Source of the DNA: Salaquimonas sp.
GTDB taxonomy: Bacteria; Pseudomonadota; Alphaproteobacteria; Rhizobiales; Rhizobiaceae
Direction of reading: 5' to 3'
Assembly (NCBI GenBank): GCA_024639745.1
Contig: JAHEHW010000037.1
Coordinates: forward strand, 1 to 9,531
Length of the DNA: 9,531 nucleotides
Every line of letters starts with the position of its first letter. Position 1 is the first letter of the stretch. The translations under genes and the position numbers were made by a program. Of this stretch, positions 1 through 7,199 are shown piece after piece. The notes below the pieces were generated by a model. It did no database searches, had not been told where the DNA came from, and saw nothing but the letters and a program-made list of their open reading frames with translations.

Positions 1-1
1 G

Positions 2-2161
2 TCGCCGTCGCTCGGTGTTCTGCCTGTCGAGCAAGGGTTTGCGGTTGATGGATTTACCCTGATTGCCGAACAGGATGTTCTTGGCGACCGGTTGGTGCGG
101 CGGTCGCGCCGGAAAAAGGGCAGCGATTACATAGCCGAGGTCTCAAGTCTTGCAGAGGGTGACATCGTGATTCACGTCGATCACGGTATTGCCCGGTTTG
201 CAGGATTGCGGACCATCGAAGCGGCTGGCGCCCCGCATGACTGCCTTGAACTGAGATATGCCGGAGAGGACAAGCTTTATCTGCCGGTTGAGAATATCGA
301 ACTTCTGTCCCGATACGGTTCCGAAGACACAGAGGTCACGCTCGACCGGCTCGGAGGTGTCGCCTGGCAGGCGCGTAAATCGAAGCTGAAGAAAAAACTG
401 CTTGAGATTGCGGGCCAATTGATCCGGATCGCTGCGGAAAGGGCGATACGGCGTGCTGAAAAGCTCGCGCCGCCCGAGGGCGCTTATGGCGAGTTTGCCG
501 CGCGCTTCCCTTATGATGAGACCGAGGATCAGCAGGCAGCCATTGATGCCGTGCTTGATGATCTTGTCGCCGGTAGCCCAATGGATCGACTGATTTGCGG
601 CGATGTGGGCTTTGGCAAAACCGAAGTGGCGCTCCGCGCGGCCTTTGTTGCCGCGATGGCCGGCCGGCAGGTTGCCATCATTGTTCCGACAACGCTTCTG
701 GCCCGTCAGCATTTCAAGACCTTTTCCGAACGGTTCCAGGGTTTGCCGGTGAAGGTGGTGCAGGCGTCCCGCCTCGTTTCTTCGAAAAAGCTGGCCGAAA
801 CACGGAAAGGCCTCGCCGATGGGACGATTGATATCGTCATCGGAACCCACGCGCTTTTGGCGGATTCGGTGAAATTCGACCGTCTCGGCCTGCTGATCAT
901 CGACGAAGAGCAGCGGTTCGGGGTCAAGCATAAGGAAAAACTGAAAGAACTGCGGGGCGATATACATGTTCTGACGCTTTCGGCAACGCCGATTCCGCGG
1001 ACGCTGCAACTGGCGCTGACAGGCGTCCGGGAGCTTTCACTCATTACGACTGCGCCAGTGGACCGGTTAGCTGTGCGAACCTTCGTCACGCCGTTCGACC
1101 CTCTGGTGGTGCGTGAGGCGCTCTTGCGCGAACATTATCGCGGCGGCCAGAGCTTTTATGTCTGTCCACGGGTCAGCGACATTGAAGAGCAGCAAGCATT
1201 TCTGCGTGAGCATGTGCCGGAGTTAACATTGGCTGTTGCGCACGGGCAGATGGCGCCGGGCGAACTCGACGACGTGATGAATGCTTTCTACGAAGGCAAA
1301 TATGACGTTCTGCTGTCCACGACGATCGTGGAATCCGGACTCGATATCCCGACGGCAAATACGCTGATTGTGTATCGGGCTGATATGTTCGGATTGGCGC
1401 AGCTCTACCAGTTGCGCGGGCGGGTGGGTCGTTCGAAGACCCGCGCTTATTCGATCTTCACGCTACCGGTTCGTAAAACGCTGACGGCTGGCGCGGAACG
1501 GCGGCTCAAGGTACTTCAAACGCTCGATTCGATCGGTGCCGGGTTTGAGCTGGCAAGCCACGACCTCGATATTCGCGGTTCGGGAAATATTCTGGGCGAA
1601 GAACAGTCCGGTCATATCCGTGAGGTCGGCTACGAACTTTACCAGCAGATGCTTGAAGAAGCGGTCGCGGAACTGAAAGAAGGCGGTGAGGGCGCTGGCG
1701 AGGAGCAATGGTCACCACAAATTTCTGTAGGCGCTGCAGTATTGATCCCGGATTCCTATGTTCCCGACCTGCAATTGCGCTTGTCGCTCTATCGCCGCCT
1801 CGCGGAAATCTCCGATCCTTCGGAAATCGACGCGTTCGCAGCCGAATTGATCGACAGGTTCGGTCCGCTGCCCGAAGAGGTCGAGCATCTGCTGAAAGTT
1901 GTGATCATCAAGGCGCTTTGCCGTCGTGCCAATATCGAAAAGCTCGATGCGGGACCAAAAGGCATTGTGATCCAGTTCCGCAATTCGGAGTTTCCGAATC
2001 CGGCAAGGCTTCTGAAATGGATCGGAGATCAGGGCTCGATTGCGAAAGTACGCCCGGATCAATCCGTTGTGCTCCAGCGCGATTGGGCAACGGCAGATAA
2101 GCGCATCAAGGGATCGGCCGTCATTGCCTCGAAACTGGCAACCCTCGCTTCAGAGGGATAG
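2..2161 (+). CDS. mfd: Transcription-repair coupling factor Mfd, C-terminal part (5' end outside window)
   Basis: Mfd is a cytoplasmic dsDNA translocase that removes RNA polymerase stalled at lesions and recruits UvrA/UvrB for transcription-coupled excision repair. The frame is open from base 2 with no start in the first 90 bases, so the gene enters from the left; about 719 of an expected ~1150-1170 residues are visible, and the UvrB-like N-terminal domains are missing. What remains, in order: a CarD-like RNA polymerase-interacting domain (about bases 155-330, motif GDIVIHVDHGIARF), then the SF2 translocase with Walker A GDVGFGKT (599-622), the DEEQ box (902-913), SATP (980-991), TTIVESGLDIP (1319-1351) and motif VI QLRGRVGRS (1409-1435), then the C-terminal TRCF domain (about 1720-2050). 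All key motifs look intact. It converges on the FliO-like gene with a 31-base gap and no obvious terminator. Family assignment is secure. Confidence 0.97.
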   Translation, partial: SPSLGVLPVEQGFAVDGFTLIAEQDVLGDRLVRRSRRKKGSDYIAEVSSLAEGDIVIHVDHGIARFAGLRTIEAAGAPHDCLELRYAGEDKLYLPVENIELLSRYGSEDTEVTLDRLGGVAWQARKSKLKKKLLEIAGQLIRIAAERAIRRAEKLAPPEGAYGEFAARFPYDETEDQQAAIDAVLDDLVAGSPMDRLICGDVGFGKTEVALRAAFVAAMAGRQVAIIVPTTLLARQHFKTFSERFQGLPVKVVQASRLVSSKKLAETRKGLADGTIDIVIGTHALLADSVKFDRLGLLIIDEEQRFGVKHKEKLKELRGDIHVLTLSATPIPRTLQLALTGVRELSLITTAPVDRLAVRTFVTPFDPLVVREALLREHYRGGQSFYVCPRVSDIEEQQAFLREHVPELTLAVAHGQMAPGELDDVMNAFYEGKYDVLLSTTIVESGLDIPTANTLIVYRADMFGLAQLYQLRGRVGRSKTRAYSIFTLPVRKTLTAGAERRLKVLQTLDSIGAGFELASHDLDIRGSGNILGEEQSGHIREVGYELYQQMLEEAVAELKEGGEGAGEEQWSPQISVGAAVLIPDSYVPDLQLRLSLYRRLAEISDPSEIDAFAAELIDRFGPLPEEVEHLLKVVIIKALCRRANIEKLDAGPKGIVIQFRNSEFPNPARLLKWIGDQGSIAKVRPDQSVVLQRDWATADKRIKGSAVIASKLATLASEG

Positions 2162-2192
2162 AGAGCGGCCCCCATCGGGTAATTTTCGCCGC

Positions 2193-3065
2193 TTACCCCT
2201 TTTTCGCCGTCAGCTCATCCAGCAGGCGCTGCATTTCGTCTTCGGTGCGGGAATTACCTGTATCGCTTTCGGTCGAGCCGTCCAAGTCGTCGGTATCCGG
2301 TTCCTTGCGCGTTTCGGCAGAATTTGAAGATGCGGATTGCGATGGTGTCTCGGTAGCGGTCGATGCCTCCGGCCGGTCAGGCTTGACATCGTCGAGCGTA
2401 CCCGGGTCACTCTGCGGTGTATCGGGCGCTTGCGCCGCTGTCCCTTGAGTCTTGGGCTGCTCGGTGCCCGACACGCTTTGGCTCAACCGCTGGGCTGCTT
2501 CCGAGCTGAAACTTTCGGCACTCGTATCGGTGGGGTTTGACGTCTTCGGGGTGGATGGCGTTTCGGACGCAGCACTCGCGACCGGCGCGGCGATTGCCGC
2601 GGCAAGGCCTGTGGTTCCCGTCGCTGGTGCTGGTTCGTTCACCAACCTCCCGGTCTCGTTAGCCTCGGTCGAAGCCTTCGACGAGGTTGGATCGGTGAAT
2701 GGTTGAGGGGAGTGTGGTGTCGGTGTCTGCGTTTTTGCGCTTTGCGCGGGACGAGTGCATTGGCCGGTTTGGGCGCGTTCGATACCTTGCTCGATTACGA
2801 TGTCAGAAGGTCCCCCAATCATCACCAGATGTTCGACCTTGTCGCGGCGGACCAGAACGAGGCGTCTCTTGTCATCGACCATGGCCGCGTCCGTCACCGA
2901 CAGGCGAGGTTGCCTGTTGCGGGAAAGCTTTGCCCCGCCATAGCCGAAGATCATCCGAAAGACCCAGAACAAGATGGCCAAAGCCACTGCCAGAATCAGA
3001 AACAACAAGGCCCATTGCGCTCCGGTAGACAATTCCATGCCGAGCGTTTCTTCCAGCCATGTCAT
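2193..3065 (-). CDS. FliO-like single-pass membrane protein with Ser/Thr/Pro-rich tail
   Basis: The protein has 290 residues. A short N-terminal stretch is followed by one strong membrane helix (about residues 17-41), then a small globular segment (about 53-94) containing RLSVTDAAMVDDKRRLVLVR and a following HLVMIGGPSDIVIEQGI. This pattern matches the FliO family: a membrane anchor followed by a short beta-rich domain with a 'hLvliGGpsDivie' core. Residues ~98-270 are low-complexity, rich in Ser, Thr, Pro, Ala and Asp and probably disordered. The end (about 276-290) is a short amphipathic segment, DEMQRLLDELTAKKG. The ATG at 3065 was chosen because AGGGAG (3073-3078) lies 7 bases upstream; an in-frame ATG at 3131 has no such site. 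The gene is divergent from cckA and far from any flagellar gene seen here. A role in the flagellar export gate is possible, but an orphan copy next to cckA could act elsewhere in the envelope. Presence of the gene is well supported; function is tentative. Confidence 0.72.
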   Translation of the reverse strand: MTWLEETLGMELSTGAQWALLFLILAVALAILFWVFRMIFGYGGAKLSRNRQPRLSVTDAAMVDDKRRLVLVRRDKVEHLVMIGGPSDIVIEQGIERAQTGQCTRPAQSAKTQTPTPHSPQPFTDPTSSKASTEANETGRLVNEPAPATGTTGLAAAIAAPVASAASETPSTPKTSNPTDTSAESFSSEAAQRLSQSVSGTEQPKTQGTAAQAPDTPQSDPGTLDDVKPDRPEASTATETPSQSASSNSAETRKEPDTDDLDGSTESDTGNSRTEDEMQRLLDELTAKKG

Positions 3066-3072
3066 GGCAAAA

Positions 3073-3078
3073 CTCCCT
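3073..3078 (-). promoter_or_regulatory. Shine-Dalgarno site deciding the FliO-like start
   Basis: On the minus strand AGGGAG lies 7 bases before the ATG at 3065. It favours this start over the upstream in-frame ATG at 3131, giving a 290-residue protein with a short cytoplasmic or periplasmic lead before the membrane helix. Confidence 0.7.
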
Positions 3079-3154
3079 ATACTTTCCTGTCGCGCCTGCA
3101 GAAACGGGCGCCTACCGGGATCTAATGTCAAAAAAGGGGCACCAACCAGCGCTA

Positions 3155-3168
3155 TTTATTGCAATAAA
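3155..3168. repeat. 14-bp perfect palindrome in the divergent intergenic region
   Basis: TTTATTGCAATAAA reads identically on both strands. It sits about 90 bases upstream of the FliO-like start and 10 bases to the left of the CtrA-like box. The symmetry would suit a dimeric regulator, but an AT-rich palindrome of this size can occur by chance and no regulator is identified. Confidence 0.55.
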
Positions 3169-3177
3169 GGCAAGGTT

Positions 3178-3196
3178 TTGAAAGTCTCTTAACCAT
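3178..3196 (+). promoter_or_regulatory. Candidate CtrA-binding site upstream of cckA
   Basis: The sequence is TTGA, seven bases, then TTAACCAT. The right half is an exact match to the CtrA 8-mer TTAACCAT, and the left half differs by one base from the full-site consensus TTAA-N7-TTAA. The site lies 106 bases upstream of the cckA ATG and 112 bases from the divergent FliO-like ATG, so it could serve either gene. CckA feeds phosphate to CtrA through ChpT, so a site here would make a feedback loop. A TTGAAA at 3179-3184 could also be read as a -35 element overlapping the box, but no convincing -10 follows at normal spacing. Confidence 0.6.
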
Positions 3197-3293
3197 AAAC
3201 GACTTATCGATACCCTGTTGCTATTAGCTATAGAGCGGTTGATTCGATTCGCTTTGCGAGGAGAAGGTAGCACGAGGCCGGGACCGGATAACT

Positions 3294-3297
3294 GGAG
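3294..3297 (+). promoter_or_regulatory. Shine-Dalgarno site deciding the cckA start
   Basis: GGAG ends at the G of an in-frame GTG (3297-3299) and lies 5 bases before the ATG at 3303. The GTG overlaps the ribosome binding site itself, so the ATG is the likely start and the protein is two residues shorter than the longest reading. Confidence 0.75.
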
Positions 3298-3302
3298 TGA
3301 AC

Positions 3303-5996
3303 ATGACCGAAAGTGGCGCAGCGACCCAGGAAACGGTGCCAGGCGGTGGAAAAGACGCTCGTCACGACAGCGATTCTTCCTTAAGTTCAACCGCAAAATC
3401 CAATCAAGCGCCCGTAGGCAATCAAGAACCAGGCCAGGGCCATTCCACATTCGAACCTCTGGCGCCGATTATCGACCAATATGACGGTGGACACGGCGCA
3501 TGGCGGTTGCTCCTTCTTGGCGTGGTGTTCGTCATCGTCGCGACCGGCTTGGCCTGGCTCGGCGGCGAGTCGATCGAGAGGCCCGTATTTCTGGGTGTTT
3601 TTGGCGCGCTGGCGGGTATTGGCGTCTTTTTTCTGTTTCTACTGGTGCTTGGCTTCGTGCAATTGACGTCTAACCGGCGTCGAGACGAATTCTCGCGAAA
3701 ACTGATCAACGGCATGGACTCCGGCATCATCGTGACCGACCGGGAAAACCGGATACTCTATGCCAACCGTGCTTATGGCAATATCACCGGTGTTCAGAAC
3801 GAGTTGGAAGTTGCCGGGGTCGAAACCGTTTTCTCGCGCCATCGTGAGGCTACGGAGACAATCTACCGGTTATCCAAAATCGCCCGCGAGGGTAGGAGTG
3901 TTTCCGAAGAGCTTAGAGTCCCGCTAGGGCTTGCCAAGGGGCAGTCCGGGGCCCGTTGGTATCGGATACGTGCGCGGCAGATGGTTCATAGTGACCATCC
4001 GAACGGTCTGATGGTGTGGCAGCTGTCGGACGTCACGTCGGACCGGCAGGCTCAGGAATCGGCATTTCAGGAGTTGCAGCACGCGATCCACTACCTGGAT
4101 CATGCCCCTGCGGGTTTCTTCTCCAGCGATACCAAGGGAAATATCAGCTATCTCAACGCGACGCTTGCCGATTGGCTCGGTGTCGATCTCGCATTGTTCA
4201 AGCCCGGATCCTTTACGCTTTCGGATTTCGTCTCCGATCATGGCATGACCCTTATAGAGGCGATAAAGCCGGATGATCATCAGTCGAAAACGGCCGTTAT
4301 CGATGTCGAGTTCAAACGCGAGGACGGCGGGCGTATTCCGGTAAGACTTTATCACAAACTGGCAGGCGCCTCGGATGGCGCGCCTGGCAGTTCACGGACG
4401 CTGGTGATCAACAGGCTCGCGCGGGAAGAAACCGACAGCGACCTGCTCGATGCGGAACTGCGTTTTACACGATTTTTCAACAATACCCCGATTGCGATTG
4501 CGGCTATCAGCTCGGTCGGCAAAACCGTTCGCACGAACGCCACCTTCATGCGGATGTTCAAGGCGCCGCTGGGTGACGCGACTTCAGGGGAGGGCGTCAA
4601 TCTCATCGATCTGGTGGAAGAGGGTGACAGGGATACGCTTTTGGCGGCAATCAATGCCACCATGTCGGGACAGACCGATACGCAGATGGTCGATGCGACA
4701 ATGGCCGGCACATCCGACCGCTTCCTACGCCTATTCCTGAGTCCGGTTCAGGATGTTCCGGATGTAAGCGGCAGTGACGAGAGGGTAATCATCTACGTTC
4801 TCGAAACGACCGAGCAGCGCAAGCTGGAAGAGCAATTCGCTCAGGGCCAGAAGATGCAGGCGGTCGGCCAGTTGGCCGGTGGCGTTGCCCATGATTTCAA
4901 TAATGTGCTGACGGCAATAATCGGGTTTTCCGACCTTCTGCTTGCCAACCACAGGCCTTCCGATCCTTCTTTCCCTGACATCATGAATATCAAGCAGAAC
5001 GCCAATCGCGCTGCCAGCCTGGTGCGGCAATTGCTTGCATTCTCACGCCGGCAAACCCTGCGCCCGCAGGTATTGGCACTTGGTGAGGTCCTTTCCGATC
5101 TGCGCATGCTGCTCGATCGCCTGCTTGGCGAAAAGGTGCATTTGAACGTGATTCACGGCCGGGACCTCTGGCCGATCAAGGCTGACATATCTCAGTTGGA
5201 ACAGGTGGTCGTAAACCTTGCGGTCAATGCCCGTGATGCCATGCCTGAAGGTGGCGCGCTGACCATCCAGACTAGCAATGTTGATGCGGAGATGATCCGC
5301 GACAAATACGTCTTCAATGGACTGGTTTTGGACGACTACGTTCTGCTGGAAGTGCGCGATGAAGGCACCGGCATGAGCGAAGAGGTGATGGAGAAAATCT
5401 TCGAGCCGTTCTTCTCTACGAAGGATGTCGGCAAAGGCACGGGCCTGGGACTTTCGACCGTTTACGGGATCGTGAAGCAAACCGGCGGCTATATTTATCC
5501 GCAGTCCAAATTGGGCGAGGGGACCAGTTTCATGGTGTTCTTGCCACGCCATGTCCCGAAAGAGGAAGATGAAGCGCAGCCTGCGGGCAAGCCAGCTGCG
5601 GAAGGTCCAAAAGACTTAACCGGCAACGCCAACATCCTGCTTGTCGAAGACGAGGACGCGGTCCGTTCCTTCGGTTCCAGGGCGCTATCGTCACGCGGTT
5701 ATACCGTTCACGAAGCATCGTCGGGCCTTGAAGCGCTGGAAATGCTCGAGAATATCGGCGATGAAATCGATCTTGTCATATCTGACGTGGTGATGCCGGA
5801 AATGGATGGCCCGACGCTGTTCCGTGAGCTGCGCAAGACGCATCCGGACCTCAAATTCATCTTTGTTTCGGGTTATGCGGAAGAAGCATTCGCAAAGAAC
5901 CTTCCTGAGGAAGATCGCGAGAAATTCGGTTTCCTGCCGAAGCCGTTTTCGCTGAAACAGCTTGCCTCAACCGTCAAGGAGATGCTCGAGAGCTGA
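3303..5996 (+). CDS. cckA: Cell-cycle hybrid histidine kinase/phosphatase CckA
   Basis: CckA is an inner-membrane bifunctional kinase/phosphatase that passes phosphate via ChpT to the master regulator CtrA. The 897 residues comprise a disordered N-terminus (about 1-65), two membrane helices (about 68-87 and 95-122) with a very short loop between them, and PAS-type segments (roughly 128-250, 258-375 and 380-505). The HisKA domain follows with the H-box [14 protein letters not shown] and phospho-accepting His530. The HATPase domain has the N-box [11 protein letters not shown] (Asn642), DEGTGM (686-691) and GKGTGLGLS. The receiver domain (about 777-895) has acidic pocket Glu782/Asp783, phospho-acceptor Asp828 in DVVMPEMDG, Ser856, and Lys880 in LPKPF. 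All catalytic residues are present. It is longer than the 691-residue Caulobacter protein because of extra N-terminal and sensory sequence. PAS boundaries, and whether the third segment is a true PAS, are estimates. The gene is monocistronic here and converges on the ArgE-like gene with a 19-base gap. Confidence 0.95.
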   Translation: MTESGAATQETVPGGGKDARHDSDSSLSSTAKSNQAPVGNQEPGQGHSTFEPLAPIIDQYDGGHGAWRLLLLGVVFVIVATGLAWLGGESIERPVFLGVFGALAGIGVFFLFLLVLGFVQLTSNRRRDEFSRKLINGMDSGIIVTDRENRILYANRAYGNITGVQNELEVAGVETVFSRHREATETIYRLSKIAREGRSVSEELRVPLGLAKGQSGARWYRIRARQMVHSDHPNGLMVWQLSDVTSDRQAQESAFQELQHAIHYLDHAPAGFFSSDTKGNISYLNATLADWLGVDLALFKPGSFTLSDFVSDHGMTLIEAIKPDDHQSKTAVIDVEFKREDGGRIPVRLYHKLAGASDGAPGSSRTLVINRLAREETDSDLLDAELRFTRFFNNTPIAIAAISSVGKTVRTNATFMRMFKAPLGDATSGEGVNLIDLVEEGDRDTLLAAINATMSGQTDTQMVDATMAGTSDRFLRLFLSPVQDVPDVSGSDERVIIYVLETTEQRKLEEQFAQGQKMQAVGQLAGGVAHDFNNVLTAIIGFSDLLLANHRPSDPSFPDIMNIKQNANRAASLVRQLLAFSRRQTLRPQVLALGEVLSDLRMLLDRLLGEKVHLNVIHGRDLWPIKADISQLEQVVVNLAVNARDAMPEGGALTIQTSNVDAEMIRDKYVFNGLVLDDYVLLEVRDEGTGMSEEVMEKIFEPFFSTKDVGKGTGLGLSTVYGIVKQTGGYIYPQSKLGEGTSFMVFLPRHVPKEEDEAQPAGKPAAEGPKDLTGNANILLVEDEDAVRSFGSRALSSRGYTVHEASSGLEALEMLENIGDEIDLVISDVVMPEMDGPTLFRELRKTHPDLKFIFVSGYAEEAFAKNLPEEDREKFGFLPKPFSLKQLASTVKEMLES

Positions 5997-6015
5997 TGTC
6001 GCGAGACGCGGCAGC

Positions 6016-7197
6016 CTACCTGTCGGTCAGTTTGGATTTCAGCGCATCCAGCATGTGTAGACACCTGCCCAATTCACTTAACTCGATGAATTCGTCGGGC
6101 TTGTGGGCCTGTTCGATGGAGCCTGGACCGCAAACGACGGTAGAGATGCCGTGATTGGCGTAGATGCCGGCTTCGGTTCCGAAGGAAACGACGCCGGTTT
6201 CTTCCGAACCGGTAAGCGAGGTGCAGATGTGGCGGGCCTCCGACTCCGTCGCAGGCGTCAGTCCCACGACTTCCCCCACCGTTTCGAGATCAATCGCAGC
6301 GTCCGGATGTCGTTCGCGCATTTCAGGAAGCAGTTCTTCCTCGACATAACGCTGAATGGATGCCTTCACGTGGTCGGCATCACTGATTTTTATTGGACGC
6401 ATTTCCCACTCGACGCTGCATTCGCCAGCGATCGTGTTTCTGGAGACCCCACCATAGACCTGGCCGATCTGAAGCGTCGTGTAAGGCGGTTCGAAGCGCT
6501 GTCCTTCGGGTGAGGCGTTTTTCAGGTGCTCGCGGATGTCCATCAGCCTGCAAATATAGCGTGCCGCATATTCTACCGCGTTGACGCCCAAATGCGTCAG
6601 GGATCCATGGGTTGCGAAGCCGCGAAACCGGGTAGTGTATTCGTAGCAGCCCTTGTGACCCTCAATGACCTGCATCCGGGTCGGCTCTCCTACAATGCAG
6701 ACCGAAGGGCGGATATCTTCGGCAATCATGTCGGCTGCAAGCTGAAGTCCGCCCATGCAACCGGTTTCTTCGTCATAAGTGAGCGCAATGTGTAGCGGCC
6801 GGGTTACCGGAAGGGCGGCAAAATCCGATGCCATCGCCATCGCCGCCGCCAGGAAGCCTTTCATATCGCAGGTGCCGCGACCGTAAAGTCTGCCTCCCTC
6901 CTCTATCATCTGGAACGGATCATAGGTCCATTCCTGACCGGTAACCGGAACCACATCACTATGGCCCGACAGCATTATCCCGCCTGGTATTTCCGGGCCG
7001 ATCGTGGCGAGGCAGTTCGCACGGGTTCCGTCAGGGCTTCTCCAGACCTTCACCGAAGCGCCGTCATATTCAAGATAGCCTGCCGCTTCCTCGATCATCT
7101 CAACATTGGTTTCGCCGGAAATCGTCGGGTAGGCGATTAGCCGGTCGAGCATTGCTACCGTGTCGCGAAGACGCGGGTGATCAGCCGACAACGCCAT
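6016..7197 (-). CDS. ArgE-like M20 family N-acyl-amino-acid deacetylase
   Basis: The 393-residue dinuclear-zinc hydrolase belongs to the ArgE/DapE branch of peptidase family M20. Ligands and catalytic residues are visible and close in number to those of E. coli ArgE: His79 and Asp81 in LSGHSDVVPV, Asp111 in GRGTCDMKGF, Glu143/Glu144 in TYDEETG, Glu171 in VGEPT, and His365 in QAHKPDEF. A dimerisation-domain His lies in FATHGSLTHLGVNA. The start at 7197 is set by AAGGAG inside the end of the upstream gene; a 408-residue version starting at 7242 would overlap that gene by 43 bases. Annotation pipelines would say acetylornithine deacetylase. However, many alphaproteobacteria make arginine with ArgJ and need no ArgE, and this copy is translationally coupled to an ectoine-hydrolase homologue. 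Deacetylation of N-acetyl-L-2,4-diaminobutyrate is therefore a reasonable alternative. Family is certain; substrate is inferred. Confidence 0.9.
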   Translation of the reverse strand: MALSADHPRLRDTVAMLDRLIAYPTISGETNVEMIEEAAGYLEYDGASVKVWRSPDGTRANCLATIGPEIPGGIMLSGHSDVVPVTGQEWTYDPFQMIEEGGRLYGRGTCDMKGFLAAAMAMASDFAALPVTRPLHIALTYDEETGCMGGLQLAADMIAEDIRPSVCIVGEPTRMQVIEGHKGCYEYTTRFRGFATHGSLTHLGVNAVEYAARYICRLMDIREHLKNASPEGQRFEPPYTTLQIGQVYGGVSRNTIAGECSVEWEMRPIKISDADHVKASIQRYVEEELLPEMRERHPDAAIDLETVGEVVGLTPATESEARHICTSLTGSEETGVVSFGTEAGIYANHGISTVVCGPGSIEQAHKPDEFIELSELGRCLHMLDALKSKLTDR

Positions 7198-7199
7198 TC

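Noticed and set aside
143..1089. Long open frames antisense to mfd
   Set aside because: They lie wholly opposite strongly conserved Mfd motifs, have no family resemblance and mirror the codon bias of the real gene.
2164..2193. Possible terminator hairpin between mfd and the FliO-like gene (AGCGGC ... GCCGCT)
   Set aside because: The arms are only 6 bp with an 18-base loop and no proper T-tract in the mfd direction.
2245..3125. Plus-strand open frames opposite the FliO-like gene
   Set aside because: They arise from the low-complexity Ser/Thr/Pro tail read in reverse; no ribosome site or recognisable domain.
3126..3131. TTGACA on the minus strand as a -35 box for the FliO-like gene
   Set aside because: No -10-like hexamer lies at 16-18 bases spacing.
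3297..3299. GTG as the cckA start codon
   Set aside because: It overlaps the GGAG ribosome binding site; the ATG at 3303 has proper spacing.
5992..6015. Possible hairpin in the cckA/argE convergent gap
   Set aside because: Pairing is short and interrupted, and there is no T-tract on either side.
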